Origin: Haemonchus contortus
Lineage: Eukaryota; Nematoda; Chromadorea; Rhabditida; Trichostrongylidae
Length of the DNA stretch: 64,000 bases
Assembly: GCA_000469685.2 (NCBI GenBank)
Contig: LS997562.1
Span: 12,740,514 to 12,804,513, forward strand
Direction: 5' to 3'
In this document: one piece after another, positions 1 through 12,005 of the stretch
Layout: each line of letters opens with the position of its first letter
Numbering within the stretch: the stretch's first letter is position 1
Position numbers and translations under genes: made by a program
The notes under the pieces: generated by a model
Databases searched by the model: none
What the model saw: only the letters and a program-made list of their open reading frames with translations
Told to the model about the DNA's origin: nothing

Positions 1-23
1 ATTATCGTGAATTGTGCCTTTAA
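1..23. repeat. End of a TIR MITE (family C), cut by window edge
   Basis: The first 23 bases match the terminal repeat TCGTGAACTGTGCCTTTAA of the MITE at 35,336 with one difference. The rest of this copy lies outside the window. Confidence 0.6.
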
Positions 24-413
24 AGAAGAATTCAATTCGTAGAAAGCACAAGAATATTCTATGCGAGGGTTTTTAACCTTTCATAGGGTGTCCGCCCTTC
101 TCTGTTCCGTAGCAAGTTGAACTCATGGAAGGGTACTGTCCACATAAGGGCTTAGAAAGGCTCAAGGGGAGCCGTAAATTATGTTAGGCCATTTCTACCC
201 ATAACTCGGTAGAACAGAATAGTCATATTGCAGTAGTAGAAATTATTCATGCAGTGTTCACCTGTTCAACATCCCTCTAGACCGACCAAACAATTCAGTT
301 CGTTCCTCCACATGACCATCAAATCTGCTTGCGAAAGATCATGATTTTTTTTGTTGATGTACTACTCAATCAGATTGAAGTTTTGAAGCAGCCTTGGAGG
401 ATTTCCTTTACAG

Positions 414-531
414 GAGGCGATCAAGGCCTATTATGTGGACGTAGACCTGCACAATGAGACAGCAATTGTGCTCATCGATCACTTGACAAAAGTCACATTC
501 GATGCCTTCGAGGCCGGAATCAGGCCAAGTG
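414..531 (+). CDS. TWK channel exon: extracellular cap region
   Basis: Acceptor TTTACAG and donor G|GTAAGTG flank 39 codons plus one base. The peptide includes [20 protein letters not shown] and FEAGIRPSG, with an N-glycosylation-type NET site, as expected of the M1-P1 cap loop. Its phase (1) matches the next pore exon, giving [10 protein letters not shown]. Similarity here is weak because cap regions vary; the assignment rests on position, phase and splice sites. Confidence 0.72.
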
Positions 532-3500
532 GTAAGTGCACTAGAATTTCACTTATTGCGGAGAGACTTCGTGACAATTATACTGCACATGCATCGTTTT
601 TGCGAAGAAGACAGGAATCAATGGGAGACGGGCAGTAGGAACGGTTCTGTGTAATCGATTCATCGCACGCGGCTGTCGCGGACCATTTGCCTCGTCATAA
701 CAGTTCTAGCGTTTTTCATACACCTCAATCGCCATGCGATTATTACCTTTTGACAGATTCTACTGATAATTCTTTTGTTTCTCTATTTCTTACCTGCTGC
801 TGCCTTCTGCCACACTCCTTCGCGCGCGGCGTCCCTCTCGCCGCGACGCGACGATTTCGTTTCTACTGCACCACACCCGGAATCAAGTGCTCTATAAGGT
901 TCTTTTTATTGACAGCAGAACCTTGTGCCTTTGGCGTGCGATGTCGACATCGTGGGTGACTGTGATGGGGGCTGATAAAGTGTCATACGACGTTCTGAAG
1001 GGTGATACAAAACTTTGCTGCGATCGTGGATATCTGGTCAGACAGGTAAGGGTAATGACTCCATCAGGATCACTCCCTTTCTTCGTGTAACAGTGGAGCA
1101 TCGCCACTTCATTGCACATTATAGGGTGTGATTGAGTCATGATTGAATCACAGAAAAAGGGCTGTGTGAAGATGAGAATGGTCACAAGCCAGTTTACTGT
1201 TAGAGTAGCTATTGCCATCTGCAACGTTAATGACTGACATTCAAGACAGCGGTTGACCTAACGAGTACTCATCTGCAAAACTGTCGCTGAAAGAAAGGAG
1301 AGAAAATTCAAAGTGAGTGAAGGAAAACAGCAAAGCGATACTATCCGATTGAGCTCAAGAAGAGAGCCCTGATGAACGGTGGTGAACAACTGCATTACCC
1401 TAGTTGGGTCAAGTACCTACCCTTTTCTTGGAACATGCCCTCCCCCCCTTAAGGGCAGACAGATCAGTTTTGCCCCAAAATCCTTTTGCTCTCTGACTGG
1501 CCCCAAAATCCTTTTGCTCTCCGACTGATTGGTCATGAACGGTTTTCCTGGGGGCCCTTCTCCTGCTATTTGATTTCAAGAAAACTACGAGTGAAGCCCA
1601 ACGGACGCTTTTCGACACTTATGGAGAACAAGCCCCATCTGAAAGAACGTGCAGCTTTCACCCAAAAGCTGCCGTTAATCGCAAGAAACATCTTAAGGTA
1701 CTATTTCATCACGACAGTTCCAGACCCCATATTGCAAAGAGTGTACCCTAAAAAAATAGCCACATCTTGGATGGGATCAGTTTCTTGAGCCCGCATACTC
1801 TCCGCATCTCGCTCCATCTGATTACCACTAATTCCGGTGCAAGTGACTTTGGCAGATACACGCTTCCGGAATGCCGAAGAAGTGCGAAAATGGGTGGATG
1901 ACTGGGTTGCTTCAAGAGATTAAGATTTCTTCAGACTCTGAATCAACAAGCTACCAGAAGGATCGCACGAAGTTGTAGCTAACGATGGGCAATACATTGG
2001 TTAAAGTACATTTTGCTTACATTTTGTAGTAGATATGTTTTTGCCCGCAAAAAATGACGAAAAGTAATGCACTTCCCTAATATTTCATGGGTGAGTGCTG
2101 CAGGTTAGCAATTCGCGTTCTACAAAAAGGAGGAAATGCTGCATGATTCAGGCGATGCGGCTGGTGCTGCATAGCCAACTAAAAGCACGTTGTGAAGCAG
2201 CGGCGTTGCTGTATCCGACCGTGGTGAAGCTTAGAAACATTCAGATCTGTCTGTAATTCGAGATCTGTGTTACTAGATTTCACTGACAATGAGTTCACAG
2301 AAACTCTTGGTGGCATCTCGATGTTCCAGACAGGCTCTGCTTAACAATGGCAAGAGTTCTCGTTCGGCGGAGTCGTATGGAAAGGAAATTCTTCTGGCGA
2401 TCCTTGTTCAGAAAATCCTCAGAAATCAGAAAAACCTACTCCAACCATCGTTCACTTAATTTTAAGAACGGTTCGGCATTGGACAAGTAAACAGAGAAGA
2501 AATGTCTGAATCACGATAAATGCCCGATGGAGTGGAAGTAAGATGGCAATCTGTACTTCCAATAGAAAGGCAGTACAAGGATCGCCTCGGATGAATATGT
2601 CGAAGGTGTGACTCAAGCGAGGAATATCAAGTTCGATGTCATCAGACTGACCGGGGTACAAAAACTTAATATGTTTGTCATTCTCAGAACTAGAGGAGAA
2701 CTAGTTTTGGAGCGTGCAAGGAAAGGCGTTTACGGCGTAGGTGTCTTCATCAACGTACATTCTGCTATGATTATCAATTCCACGGAGCCGTGACCATTCA
2801 AGTCCTGAATCAGTCTTTGAGAAACCTCTTCAGAGTTTTTAAACTCAGGAAAAAGTCGAGATGAGATGAGCAGGATGAAGGCTGTCAGTTCCATGTACGG
2901 CTCTCTATAAACCTCGGCATAATTGTATCATTGAGTTTACTGCTTTCTTGAACTCTTCACGAGGTTTTTTTTTAAAATATTCTTTATTAGGCTGACGTTT
3001 CGGCGGAATCGCCTTCTTCAGAGCCTGAAAGGATCATAACAATCTGTGACTATCCGATCAAACGTCTCCACCAACCCCACTAAAGCTCGAGACCCCCAGG
3101 GCACACAAGTGACTGAAAGGACAACCACTCACCGTAGCTTTGTGGATTCTTCGAAACCACCCAGCGAGTGATGGTACCAACCGACCAGTAAATCGCCTTC
3201 TTCAAAACCCGTGAAGAACACTGACAGCCTCGTGAAGAGTTCAAGAAAGCAGTAAACTCAATGAAGGCTGTCAGTGTTTTTTATGTCGGTCAACACTTCT
3301 CTTGTAACCGTCTTCTACCTAAGTGATATCATGTTGCATTTGCCTGTCAGTATGTGGAAAGCGTCGCTAATTCAAAAGAAACAAAGTCTGAATATCACGG
3401 TTTTTTTGGAGAAGCTCGCTTCTTTTATCAGTTTAGGGAAGAATTTATTGTCGAGACATCACCGACGAGGTAACGATAGCTATAGGGAGGTAGAGAGCCT

Positions 3501-6500
3501 ACAAGTCGCCAAAGGTGCTCTCCTCAGGAACTTCCGAGCTAAGCGTGGTCACCTATACTTTAAGTCATGACCAGAAACAGCCGAGTTTACAAAAGTAAAA
3601 GAAGCGATAAAGGAGTTACCCGAAGCGAAGAAGAGCTGGTGTTCTAGCAGAGGCTGTCAGAACTGGGAAGTGCATTCGCAATGCTCGCCACAGCTCCAGA
3701 AGACCGTAGTGACTTTCTCTCGCCTTTCCTGAAGGAAGTCATTGGATCCCATAGAGTAGTGGGGAAAGTCATCTACGACTTCTACCTTAATCTTCTCCAC
3801 AACCATGGCGGGCTGCACACTTAGGATCATAAAAACGGTGGACACGTCGTTTCTCCAATTCTTTCTTTCGACGTCCGACATGCTATTACGATGAAAAACT
3901 AATTGTTTAGCAACTAGTTTCTGCAGGTTCAGTAGAACATCCGAAGACGATAGGTATCATCCGAATCTCGTCAAAACCCTGTCACGGGGACTGTGTATAA
4001 GTCTGACGAAATGCAGAGTACCAGTAACGGTTTTCTGCGTTGTAGGGAATTCATAGCCGATACTGTCAACTAACGCTCGACCTGCTTGTCATTTGTAATT
4101 TACAAATTCTTCACGCGATTTACCCTTAGCAGAAGTGGCAGGACCCTAGCTGAAGAACAAACATCTAAATAAACAGTGCCCCAAAACGGATGCGACTGGC
4201 CATGTACTCACGTTTATCAGGCTGATTTTAAGGTATTACGAGAGTATGCCGTTCTTGAGCTCCGTGCTCATCAATTTGGAGAGGGTCTGTGGCACTTCTG
4301 AGAACGATGCGCTTGAGGAAGCCCACGGTCGGGAAATCCTACTCGTGATGCAAAGCTTCGTGGGCCGCACAACAGGTTCATGGTTGAAACAATCTCCCTG
4401 TCCTGTGAAGAGATCATCATCGACCAAAACTCAGAGGGAGAGGGACCAAAAGACAAAGCAAATGCGGTGGAAAGGTCGTCACTCAAGCGAGTCCTCCGGA
4501 GGCCGTCTTGGTGGAAGAGTTTTCATTGCATTTGTTTGTCAGTTTCTTCGTGAACAATCTGTCTGCCTTGGAAATAAACATAACGAACGACCTACCTCTA
4601 AAGGAGGGAGCAAAAGGCTCCGACATGGGAAGCATTCAGGAAGAACAAGGGAGGACAGGATGGAGGAGAACTAAAAGAAGAAGAACTATTTCATTTGGCC
4701 GATTTTCATGCTTTGGCTTGCGCCCCATAGAATCAAGGCCGCGCAAGCAGGATGAGCTTGTAATCAGAGTCTTTCAATTAGAAACCACTATGCCTGGAGT
4801 TATCTCATACCAGCAGCGCAGGAAGAGTTTCGGAATATCTAGAGTTCGATGAACGAAGATCAGGACGCTACCACACACGCAAAGCAATGGAAGATTATGT
4901 TGGCCGAATACTGCACGCGATTTTGTGGCAGCTATTTACTGGATACTTCAGAACGTCAAACCACAAGCAGGACCACAACTGATCCGATATTCAATCTTCT
5001 TCACGGAACTTTGGACGAAACGAATGATAGGTTTTCTGTTTCTCTACCAAATGGTTCATTGAGCTTTGAGCTCTAGTGGCTTGTGCCAGGGGGGAGGAGA
5101 GAAGAGGGGGGCGAGGTAGGGGAGCGGGGGAATGAAGAAGGTAACTGGACCCGCTTGAGCGAACTTATGATAGCAACATGGGCAGCAATATGGTACAAGC
5201 CTTTGAAAGAGCCCCACAAGTTACTAATCTTTTCGAATTCTTTAACAAAACACATGTTTTGAAGCAAATTTCTCTTTTCTGGTTTTCAGATCTCTACAAC
5301 AACTCATTCCGTTCAAAGTGGAATTTGGCGTCATCGCTTTTCTTCACGACAACCGTGCTCACATCCATAGGTACGAAGCTGATGTCTGTAACGTAGAAAC
5401 CTGGATGCTTGCACATTCGGCATCGTTCTTATTTACTCAGTCAAACTCCCTTAAGACATCGGCACTGACGATTATCAGCTGAGCTGTGGCGGACCTGAGA
5501 AACTCCCATTCGTCAACTTCGCCCGCCTTTTCAGTGGGGCTTTTGTAATCAGGGTGGTCAAAAAGTTGAAACCCTTTTTGTTCTAGAGAAACACAGGAGC
5601 ATCAAAAAAGACATTCACTGTACTAGACCTTCACCGTAGCGCTAAGTTGTTTAGTTGCTGACTAGACAGGGATGAGTTCTGAGACTTCATTGGTGTAAGG
5701 CACTTTATCAGACTGAAATCTGATTTGTAATTGTTCTAGACCTTTTTGGAATAATAAAATATGAAGGGATACTTTTGTCCTGCTCAAGGGATAGGATGCT
5801 TTTGTCCTCCCACACTGCTCTGGTACCAGTTAACGAATCCTGGAGAGATGGAAGGCTTGGTTGCTCTAGACTGATACCAATCTGGAATTCGAACCCGAGA
5901 CCACGCGTGTGTGAAGAGCGCCACTTGCCACTACACCATCTCCGCCTATTTAGCATTATAAGGGTATAAATAGGGCAGGAGAAAAAGGTTGTTGGACATA
6001 GTAGCTATACAATCGCAACAAAAAGGTATATTGTGTAATGATCTGGGTGCGTCTCGGCCATTGGGTACCTTCTCGTTCTCCAAAGCAAACTATTTCAAGG
6101 CCTATACGTTACCCCCTTTCGGCCTTCATTGACGAGCGCACAGACAAACAGACGTCAAACCTTGTGTGACACATAGGACCGCTACACACCTTTCAAGAGG
6201 TGGCATCTGTACCCTGACCTCACCTGTCATGAGTAATTCACCGGGTAAATAGGGGATGAGTGGCCTTGTCAGATTCTCTTCACATGCCACTTATCAAAAA
6301 AATTCTGAGGACCGGTTTTTCAGGATATGGTCATCTGATCCCGATCTCGCCAGAAGGGCAAATTTTGTGCATGTTCTACGCGATTCTTGGGTATGTTCGG
6401 TTCTTGGCACTGCCAATTTCAGAATCAGAGGTCACCACCAACCGAATTAAATTCGAATCAATCGAAACAAGTACTTTTCACGCACTTGTATTCTAAATTC

Positions 6501-9500
6501 TTCTTTTTGCATTTCGAAGATCAATCCTTTCGCTATGGCTATTTCCTATGTGCTTTTCACATATCGAGCATTGCTTCCTTGCTTCCTATACTCCCTTCAG
6601 AATTCCTCTCACTCTTATCACGATCGCTGATGTCGCGAAATTCCTTGCCGACTTTCTTGGTCGTCCCGGCGAAGACAACCCTTTAGCAGAGGTGGGCTTG
6701 AAAGGCTAATGACATCTTTTGACTTAAACTGCCTTGAGGCTAACCAGGAATTTGTTGGAATCATCTTTGTTTTTAGGTCTCAGGTGCTCGTCGCTTCACT
6801 GTTCTGCTCAGTCTTTTCGGCTATATGACTGTAGCAGCGTGGGTGTTCACATTCTACGAGTCTGGCTGGTCATTTCTTGACTCGTTCTACTTTTGTCTCA
6901 TATCATTGGTGAGTCAGCAAAGACTTGTACATCTTCTGACTGGTGCATGTCACTGTAAGAGCCATATAAGCAGCGATAAGCGGCTACAGTTCAAAAAAAA
7001 GTCGAAGAGAAATGAATGATAATGAACAAAAATCTGACCTCATACCAAATTCATCTTCCTATAAACGAGGAATAGGGGCGGATGTGGTGTAGTGGCAAGA
7101 GTGGCGCACTGTCTCACACGCACGGTCAGGGGTTGGAATCCCGGAAGGATGCCCGCCTAGGCCAAACAAGCCTTCCATCCATCCAGGGTCGGTGAATTGG
7201 TACCAGACTTGTCTGGGAGGATAAAAACACTGACAGGTACATCGGTCGGCTACAACAAGCCATTCTAGAGGTCACATACGCATTCAATGCGCCATACGAT
7301 TGCGAATGGAAGTCGAGTGCGGAAGCATATCTCCCGGACGGGATTGACCGGCGCCCAAAAACTTTGTTTTTTGAATTCTACTTTATGTCGTTCGTAATTG
7401 GTGAGTTAAAATTGAAGAGCTGGAGCTCTTACGATAACAATGCCTTCTAGCCACGAAAATTAGAAATTCGGCCATCTTACTTCCTCGATAGCAAATATTA
7501 TGGTCATCTCATTAGAAACAGAACCCAAAGCCATTAATAAACGTGAAATCCAGAAAAGTAGTAAGAAAAGTAGTTCTATGTAGCTCAAAATGTGAATCGT
7601 CATTGAAGGGCAAGTGACAAATTCCGCAATCGTCATCAACCCTTTCAAAACCAGTTCTACCAGCTGAAACCAACTTTTTGCTAGTAGCCGTCACAAACGA
7701 CTGAGTCATCATCTGAAGTGATCATGTTCATCGTAAAAATTAGTCCGTTCAAATGAAAGAAATCTGTAAAATCGTATGAGTATGCAGGGAAAAAGCTTTG
7801 CCTGTATTCGGAAGGAAAACATCGAGGTCGCACTTCTAATGTGTTCTCCCGCGGTCCCTACCATAGCTTTCACTAATATCCGTCATTCATTCGATTTCAG
7901 TTGACTTGATTGCCACTAAATCGTTGAGGAGATCGCTATTACAATGGCCAAGTCTTTACCGTCATTTCATGATGGTAAAACCCCCGTAATCGCGCCTCCC
8001 CGAAACAAGATTCAGTTTTAGGCGCTGAGAAGGCGTGGACTGATTCACTGGTGGACTTCTCAGTCCGATAGGAAAACGGAGTAGCAGAACCTTTCGGTAC
8101 AGCTTTCGCCTAGCAAAGAGTGTTGCCTGCACGTTGCACTGCGACCTCAGTCCCTATTAGACTGCGATCGCCTTATTTTGACCCCAGGAGCACCTCTTTT
8201 GAGGATGAAGGATTGCCTCGTAATCGAGGGGCAAGTATCGAAGATCGTAGGATCCGGAATCCTTGCCTTTTTTTCAAGGCATGTGTCGATTCGAATTTTA
8301 CCCATGGGTTAATGCTCAAACTCAACGAACCTCCCAACTTCCGGCTCGACCAAGAGATTTTAGCTTGAACGGAACTGTAGAAACAAAAGCTGAAACACTG
8401 AGGACCTATACAAGTGGCTGAGTGCGCCAAGCCCTCAAGCTTCTTTGTGACTCCAAATCAGGAACGAGGCAGATCAACACAGCCTAAGGTTTTCACCACA
8501 CCACCCTTCTCTTTGTAGCGCTAGGACAAGCTCGGGTAGCTTGAAAGGCGGTTCCAAAAGCATCTCTGCATTCTCGAACTGTCGTTACAAATCCTGTCTT
8601 TCCTCCTGTTGTCCAATATGTCCGAATCGCTTAAATCACTACTTTTTTTGGTAACTTGTTGTGCGAGCCATTGCGGGTGATGTATAGTTGTCGGCTGAAG
8701 TTTTCCCCATGAAGGGCACCGAACGATGACGAAGCCCTACACTAGCCGCTGAATTGACGTGGGTATCCTGAATCAGTGTAGGTGGCGTACGACTAGTATA
8801 ACGCTTGTAAAGCTGGAATTCGGAATTCAAGGTGTAAAATTTGGGAAATATATGCAGTGACTATCCCTAGGTTTTGCAAAAGGAAAATTAGTGGTTTGGG
8901 AAAACTTCCAGATGTGTCTTTGGCTAGAAACGGGTATGAGAAGTCGGCTGTTCAATCCAGTTTTTGAATCCTTAGACTTTCAGGCATCAGACGACTTAAA
9001 AGTAGTGGGAGGACCAGGAAGGGGAGCCCGAAACTGGGGATAACGCAGAAATGCGATCATGAATTTTCCTTTTCAAACCTTATTCTCGACTTCTGTTCGA
9101 GATTTTTGAGTTCCATACGCTTTGAGCTGGGGTACAAAGCAATCAGTTTTTCTTTGTGTTGTAGCCATCCTCTGCTGCAACCTGGCTCTCAGAAAAGATT
9201 GAATTTGGTGTTCTGTAAGTGCTCAGAGAGAATTTTTGGTAGAGTGAATGGAGGGCAGACTTCCTGCTTGTCGGTATGACTAGCTTATAAAAATCAGGTG
9301 AGAGAATCGCTACCACTGACCCCTGCTGGCTATTGACTCTCTGATTTTCATCCTATAAATTGATGCTACAATCGAAAATAACTCATTCAAGCAGCATTCT
9401 CGAAGCTGCTCGAATGTCGCGTCCGTTCAAATGAGAAAGCTTAGTTTGTATGCGTGTGTTCGATGGGTATCGATTCAGCTCATTGACCTTATTTCGAAGC

Positions 9501-11977
9501 CGGTTTAGAGATGTTGTAGCAAACCAGTTTATTATGAGGTCTGTATCACTAGGATAATGTTGTGGTGGACCTCCTTACATAAGACAACCCCAGATTTTTG
9601 TACCTTCATTTCAGATGACCGTCGGTTTCGGAGACCTCTACCCGCAAGGGGATATGGAGTACATGCTGTCATCGATGGGTGAGTTTGAGCAGACAGTTTG
9701 TTGGCTTTTTTCGAAGACTGTTCAAAAATCGTTTGTAAGTTACTGAGTGTGGCTCAGTCGGAATTGATTTTCAACTCTGAATAGATGTTCCTGGAAAGCG
9801 CCTTTGAAAACATTGCAGTAAAGTCAACTGAGCTACAGAAATCATGAAATAAGTGAACTACTGCTTCACCACAGGGAGGGTGGTGGTGGTAATGCCTTTC
9901 CTCCGTCCCCCCCCCCCCCCCCCCTCCATGGTTTGCTGAACGATAAAATATACATTCAAACGGGTTTTACCCTTTACTTATGAATAGTCTACTGTTCTCT
10001 GGTGACCACCCATGCTAGCAATTGGCTATATTGTAGAATGCTCTTACAGAATAAAATTTAATCAGTTTGATTGTAGTATGAAAAAAGTTTTCTGAAGCTC
10101 TGAAGTAGTTTTCTAGTCGAATTATTATTTCTACCCACTGATAGTAACTTATTAGTTTTGTGATTGAACCCTGCTAAGGCATTGCACATTTCTGTCATCT
10201 CGAGGTCTTCGTATTTCATCTTCGGGTTCCTCTGAGGTACCTTCCTAAAAAATCAGGGTAAAGCAAATTTTTCTTGCATAGTTTGCTCGCTTCCTATGTG
10301 GTTGCAGTCGGTAGTCGAATGAAGGCAAAGAAAAAGCAAAAAAAGCTAAAGAGCTATAATTTCACCCTTTTTGGGGTCCTATTTTGTGGCACATCTAGCT
10401 TGTCCTGTATTAGTTCTGGATAAGACCCTTGAGTAAGATCTGAGCGACTGTACGACGTAGCAACAGGTTCTCCGGAATTTCATGCATTATGATGCAATTT
10501 CCTTTAGCTGGCACTATTATGTTCCAATACAATTGTAAAACTTTGACCAAGCGCACTTCCGAGGGTGATTTTACGGAAGTTCTGCTTCTTGATCTTCTCT
10601 TTTCCTTTCCTAAAGGTTGATTCTACGTTTGCAACGTCCAGATATAGCTAACACATTCAAGCCCACTTTGTGCGTTACCCTCAGAGTCCCTTTCGTGAGC
10701 GACTTGGGAAGCTTTCTAGAGAGCAGCTCTTTCTGTTGGGGCCGTGGCGGGTGCTTTACATTCTCTATTTCCGGTTTCAATGGCGAAGTGGACATCATTG
10801 TGAGATGTTTTATCGTCGAAGAGCCTGAATGACTCTTTCGCGTTGTTCCACGGGCAACTGGCGATTCGTGAACGCCTCTCAGTGACCTTGATTCATAGCT
10901 AACGATAACAAACACACGAATCGGTCCCATCACAACGAGGTTCAGCACCTGGTCGTAGAAACCAGGGTAAGCTCATGGAGCTCGTGGTGTGAGCGGGACC
11001 GATTGGGCTTATTAGAGAGACTTGAGGGTGGCCGTGGATTTTGAGGATGTAGGCTATTCGAAGATAAACGGACTGGTTCGCTGGAATCAGAGGGTGCAGC
11101 TCAGAGGAGAGAAGTGTGGGAGCAGCTTTCTAAATCGAACTTTGACTCTACCAAGTTTCTCAACTTAAGGGGCCGTTCGAGTCTTGACGCTATAACTGAG
11201 TGAGTGTTCAGAATGATTGAAGGACCTATTCGAGCGACCTGAATCGGATTCTCGAGGAATAGCATAATATTTGCCATAACTTTATGTTCGTGGATACCAA
11301 ATTTATCTTTCTATGAACGGGGAAGAGCAAATGTGCAAATAAGGCGAAAGTCAGTGAGTAGTCAGTTAGGAATAGGCAGATTCCAACTTTGAAACTGAGA
11401 TTCTGGGTTTTCCACGTGACTTCTACTCACTCGTTGAATGCCTTGCCTTCGGAATCTGTTGATCCAACTAACTAGGGCAGGTTGACCATGTCACATCGGA
11501 CCCACTTCGCAGACCAATCTACCCAGTAGGCGGCGCAGCCCCACTTGATGTATCAAGGGTGAATAGTCTTCAGTGCAATTTGAAGAAAACGAAATTCCTC
11601 CTCTTTCAGTGTTCCTCTTCGTTGGATTGGTGTTGACAACACTTGCAGTGGACGTGATGGGATCCGTATGTATCGAACGAATCCACTCACTTGGCAGAGG
11701 CCTGGACGCTATGGCATTGCTCAGAGCCCTAAAAGGAGCCAAAACTCACAAGTAAGTATCTGGTGGGATGAGAGATCTCTCCATCTTTCTCTCTGTGTCT
11801 GTGTCTCACCGACGTCTCCGCTTCTTCAGGTCGCCGCCCACCCCGCTCTGGTTCGCGTTTGTACCCAAGGACGCGGCAGCGATCCCGTACATTGACGATG
11901 CGAATGCGGCGCGTTCTGTTGCTGCTCGTGAAGCCGTCACCCCTAAGGGCTCAATTACGGCCTCCGAGCACACCTGA
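414..11977 (+). CDS. TWK-family two-pore-domain potassium channel, 5' end outside window
   Basis: Eight exons join in phase: 414-531, 5290-5370, 6324-6390, 6601-6691, 6777-6908, 9615-9678, 11610-11751 and 11830-11977, giving 280 residues and a TGA stop. In order they encode the extracellular cap between M1 and P1, the first pore helix with filter TSIGYG, M2 ([20 protein letters not shown]), M3 ([18 protein letters not shown]), the second pore with filter TVGFGD, M4 ([18 protein letters not shown]) and a short cytoplasmic tail. This order, the two filters and the [16 protein letters not shown] segment after M2 are hallmarks of K2P/TWK channels, which carry background K+ current at the plasma membrane. 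M1 and the N-terminus must lie upstream. The first intron kept here is 4.76 kb and filled with repeats. Which TWK paralogue this is cannot be decided by eye. Family assignment is near certain; exon ends rest on phase and consensus. Confidence 0.93.
625..880 (+). repeat. Repeat family B, copy 1
   Basis: About 255 bp, starting near GACGGGCAGTAGGAACG, passing ACGCGGCTGTCGCGGACCAT and a T-rich stretch, and ending near GCGACGCGACGATTTCG. Matching copies lie at 16,278, 18,006 and 39,140, all in this orientation. No coding capacity or family is recognised. Confidence 0.75.
2930..3262. mobile_element. 333-bp element with perfect 35-bp inverted ends
   Basis: Positions 2930-2964 are the exact reverse complement of 3228-3262 (starting ATTGAGTTTACTGCTTTCTT). 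The 15-mer ATGAAGGCTGTCAGT occurs at 2876-2890 and again at 3261-3275. The interior contains GCTGACGTTTCGGCGGAATC followed by GCCTTCTTCAGAG. It looks like a foldback or MITE insertion in the channel's first intron; the class is unknown. Confidence 0.6.
3690..3850 (-). pseudogene. Possible retrotransposon reverse-transcriptase scrap
   Basis: The minus strand reads [19 protein letters not shown], reminiscent of the VVDDFxYLGS motif near the end of the reverse-transcriptase domain of RTE/CR1-like elements. Only about 20 residues support this and the YLGS core is altered. Confidence 0.25.
5290..5370 (+). CDS. TWK channel exon: first pore helix
   Basis: Acceptor GGTTTTCAG, donor ATAG|GTACGA. It encodes the P1 helix [18 protein letters not shown]; the last glycine codon is split, and the next exon supplies YG to complete the first selectivity filter TSIGYG. 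Confidence 0.93.
   Translation: MSTTTHSVQSGIWRHRFSSRQPCSHP
5800..5946 (-). repeat. tRNA-derived SINE copy 1, truncated
   Basis: Minus-oriented head of the SINE: GGCGGAGATGGTGTAGTGGC (box A region), a box-B-like CGGGTTCGAATTCC, then the CTTCCATCTCTCCAGG body. The tail end is missing. Confidence 0.65.
6324..6390 (+). CDS. TWK channel exon: end of filter 1 and start of M2
   Basis: Acceptor TTTTTCAG, donor TTGG|GTATGT. It encodes [20 protein letters not shown] then ILG, the P1-M2 turn and the first half of M2. Phase continues at the split glycine codon into IPLT of the next exon. Confidence 0.93.
6601..6691 (+). CDS. TWK channel exon: second half of M2
   Basis: Acceptor CCCTTCAG, donor GCAGAG|GTGGGC. 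It encodes [19 protein letters not shown] and the hydrophilic start of the M2-M3 linker ([11 protein letters not shown]). The [10 protein letters not shown] motif is strongly diagnostic of TWK channels. Confidence 0.93.
6777..6908 (+). CDS. TWK channel exon: M3 and second pore helix
   Basis: Exactly 44 codons between TTTTTAG and TTG|GTGAGT. It encodes [27 protein letters not shown], and the pore helix [14 protein letters not shown]. The second filter follows after a 2.7-kb intron. Confidence 0.92.
7076..7369 (+). repeat. tRNA-derived SINE copy 2, full length
   Basis: Best full copy. It begins GGCGGATGTGGTGTAGTGGC, has a box-B-like GGGGTTGGAATCCC, then a conserved body (GGTACCAGACTTGTCTGGGA; GAATGGAAGTCGAGTGCGG) and ends near GATTGACCGGCGCCC. 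The two-box tRNA-like head and constant body indicate a Pol III SINE. Confidence 0.72.
9615..9678 (+). CDS. TWK channel exon: second selectivity filter
   Basis: Acceptor CATTTCAG, donor ATGG|GTGAGT. It encodes [20 protein letters not shown]. The filter TVGFGD is intact; the residue before it is Met, where Thr is common in the family. Confidence 0.93.
9679..11609 (+). other. Channel intron, no recognised element
   Basis: It holds an 18-base C run at 9907-9924. Nothing else was recognised. Confidence 0.7.
9907..9924. repeat. Poly-C run
   Basis: Eighteen consecutive C residues; another 17-C run is at 20,943-20,959 and a 12-G run at 38,688-38,699. Confidence 0.95.
11610..11751 (+). CDS. TWK channel exon: M4 and post-M4 region
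   Basis: Acceptor CTCTTTCAG, donor CACAA|GTAAGT. It encodes M4 ([20 protein letters not shown]) and the start of the cytoplasmic tail [20 protein letters not shown]. It ends two bases into a lysine codon, which is completed by the next exon. Confidence 0.93.
11830..11977 (+). CDS. TWK channel last coding exon, open in two frames
   Basis: Acceptor CTTCTTCAG. The channel frame gives [20 protein letters not shown] and a short polar tail ending SITASEHT and TGA. Codon use is GC-rich and even, consistent with real coding. The +2 frame is also free of stops and runs on into the ESRP domain downstream, so this block could be coding in either or both frames. See the finding on the channel/ESRP junction. 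Confidence 0.85.
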
Positions 11978-12005
11978 CGAGACCGGCACTACGCCCGAGC
12001 TGGCG

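Noticed and set aside
4246..4674. 142-codon open frame on the plus strand
   Set aside because: The composition is low-complexity Arg/Ser/Lys with no recognisable domain, no supporting splice context, and overlapping open frames on the other strand. Probably chance within the channel intron.
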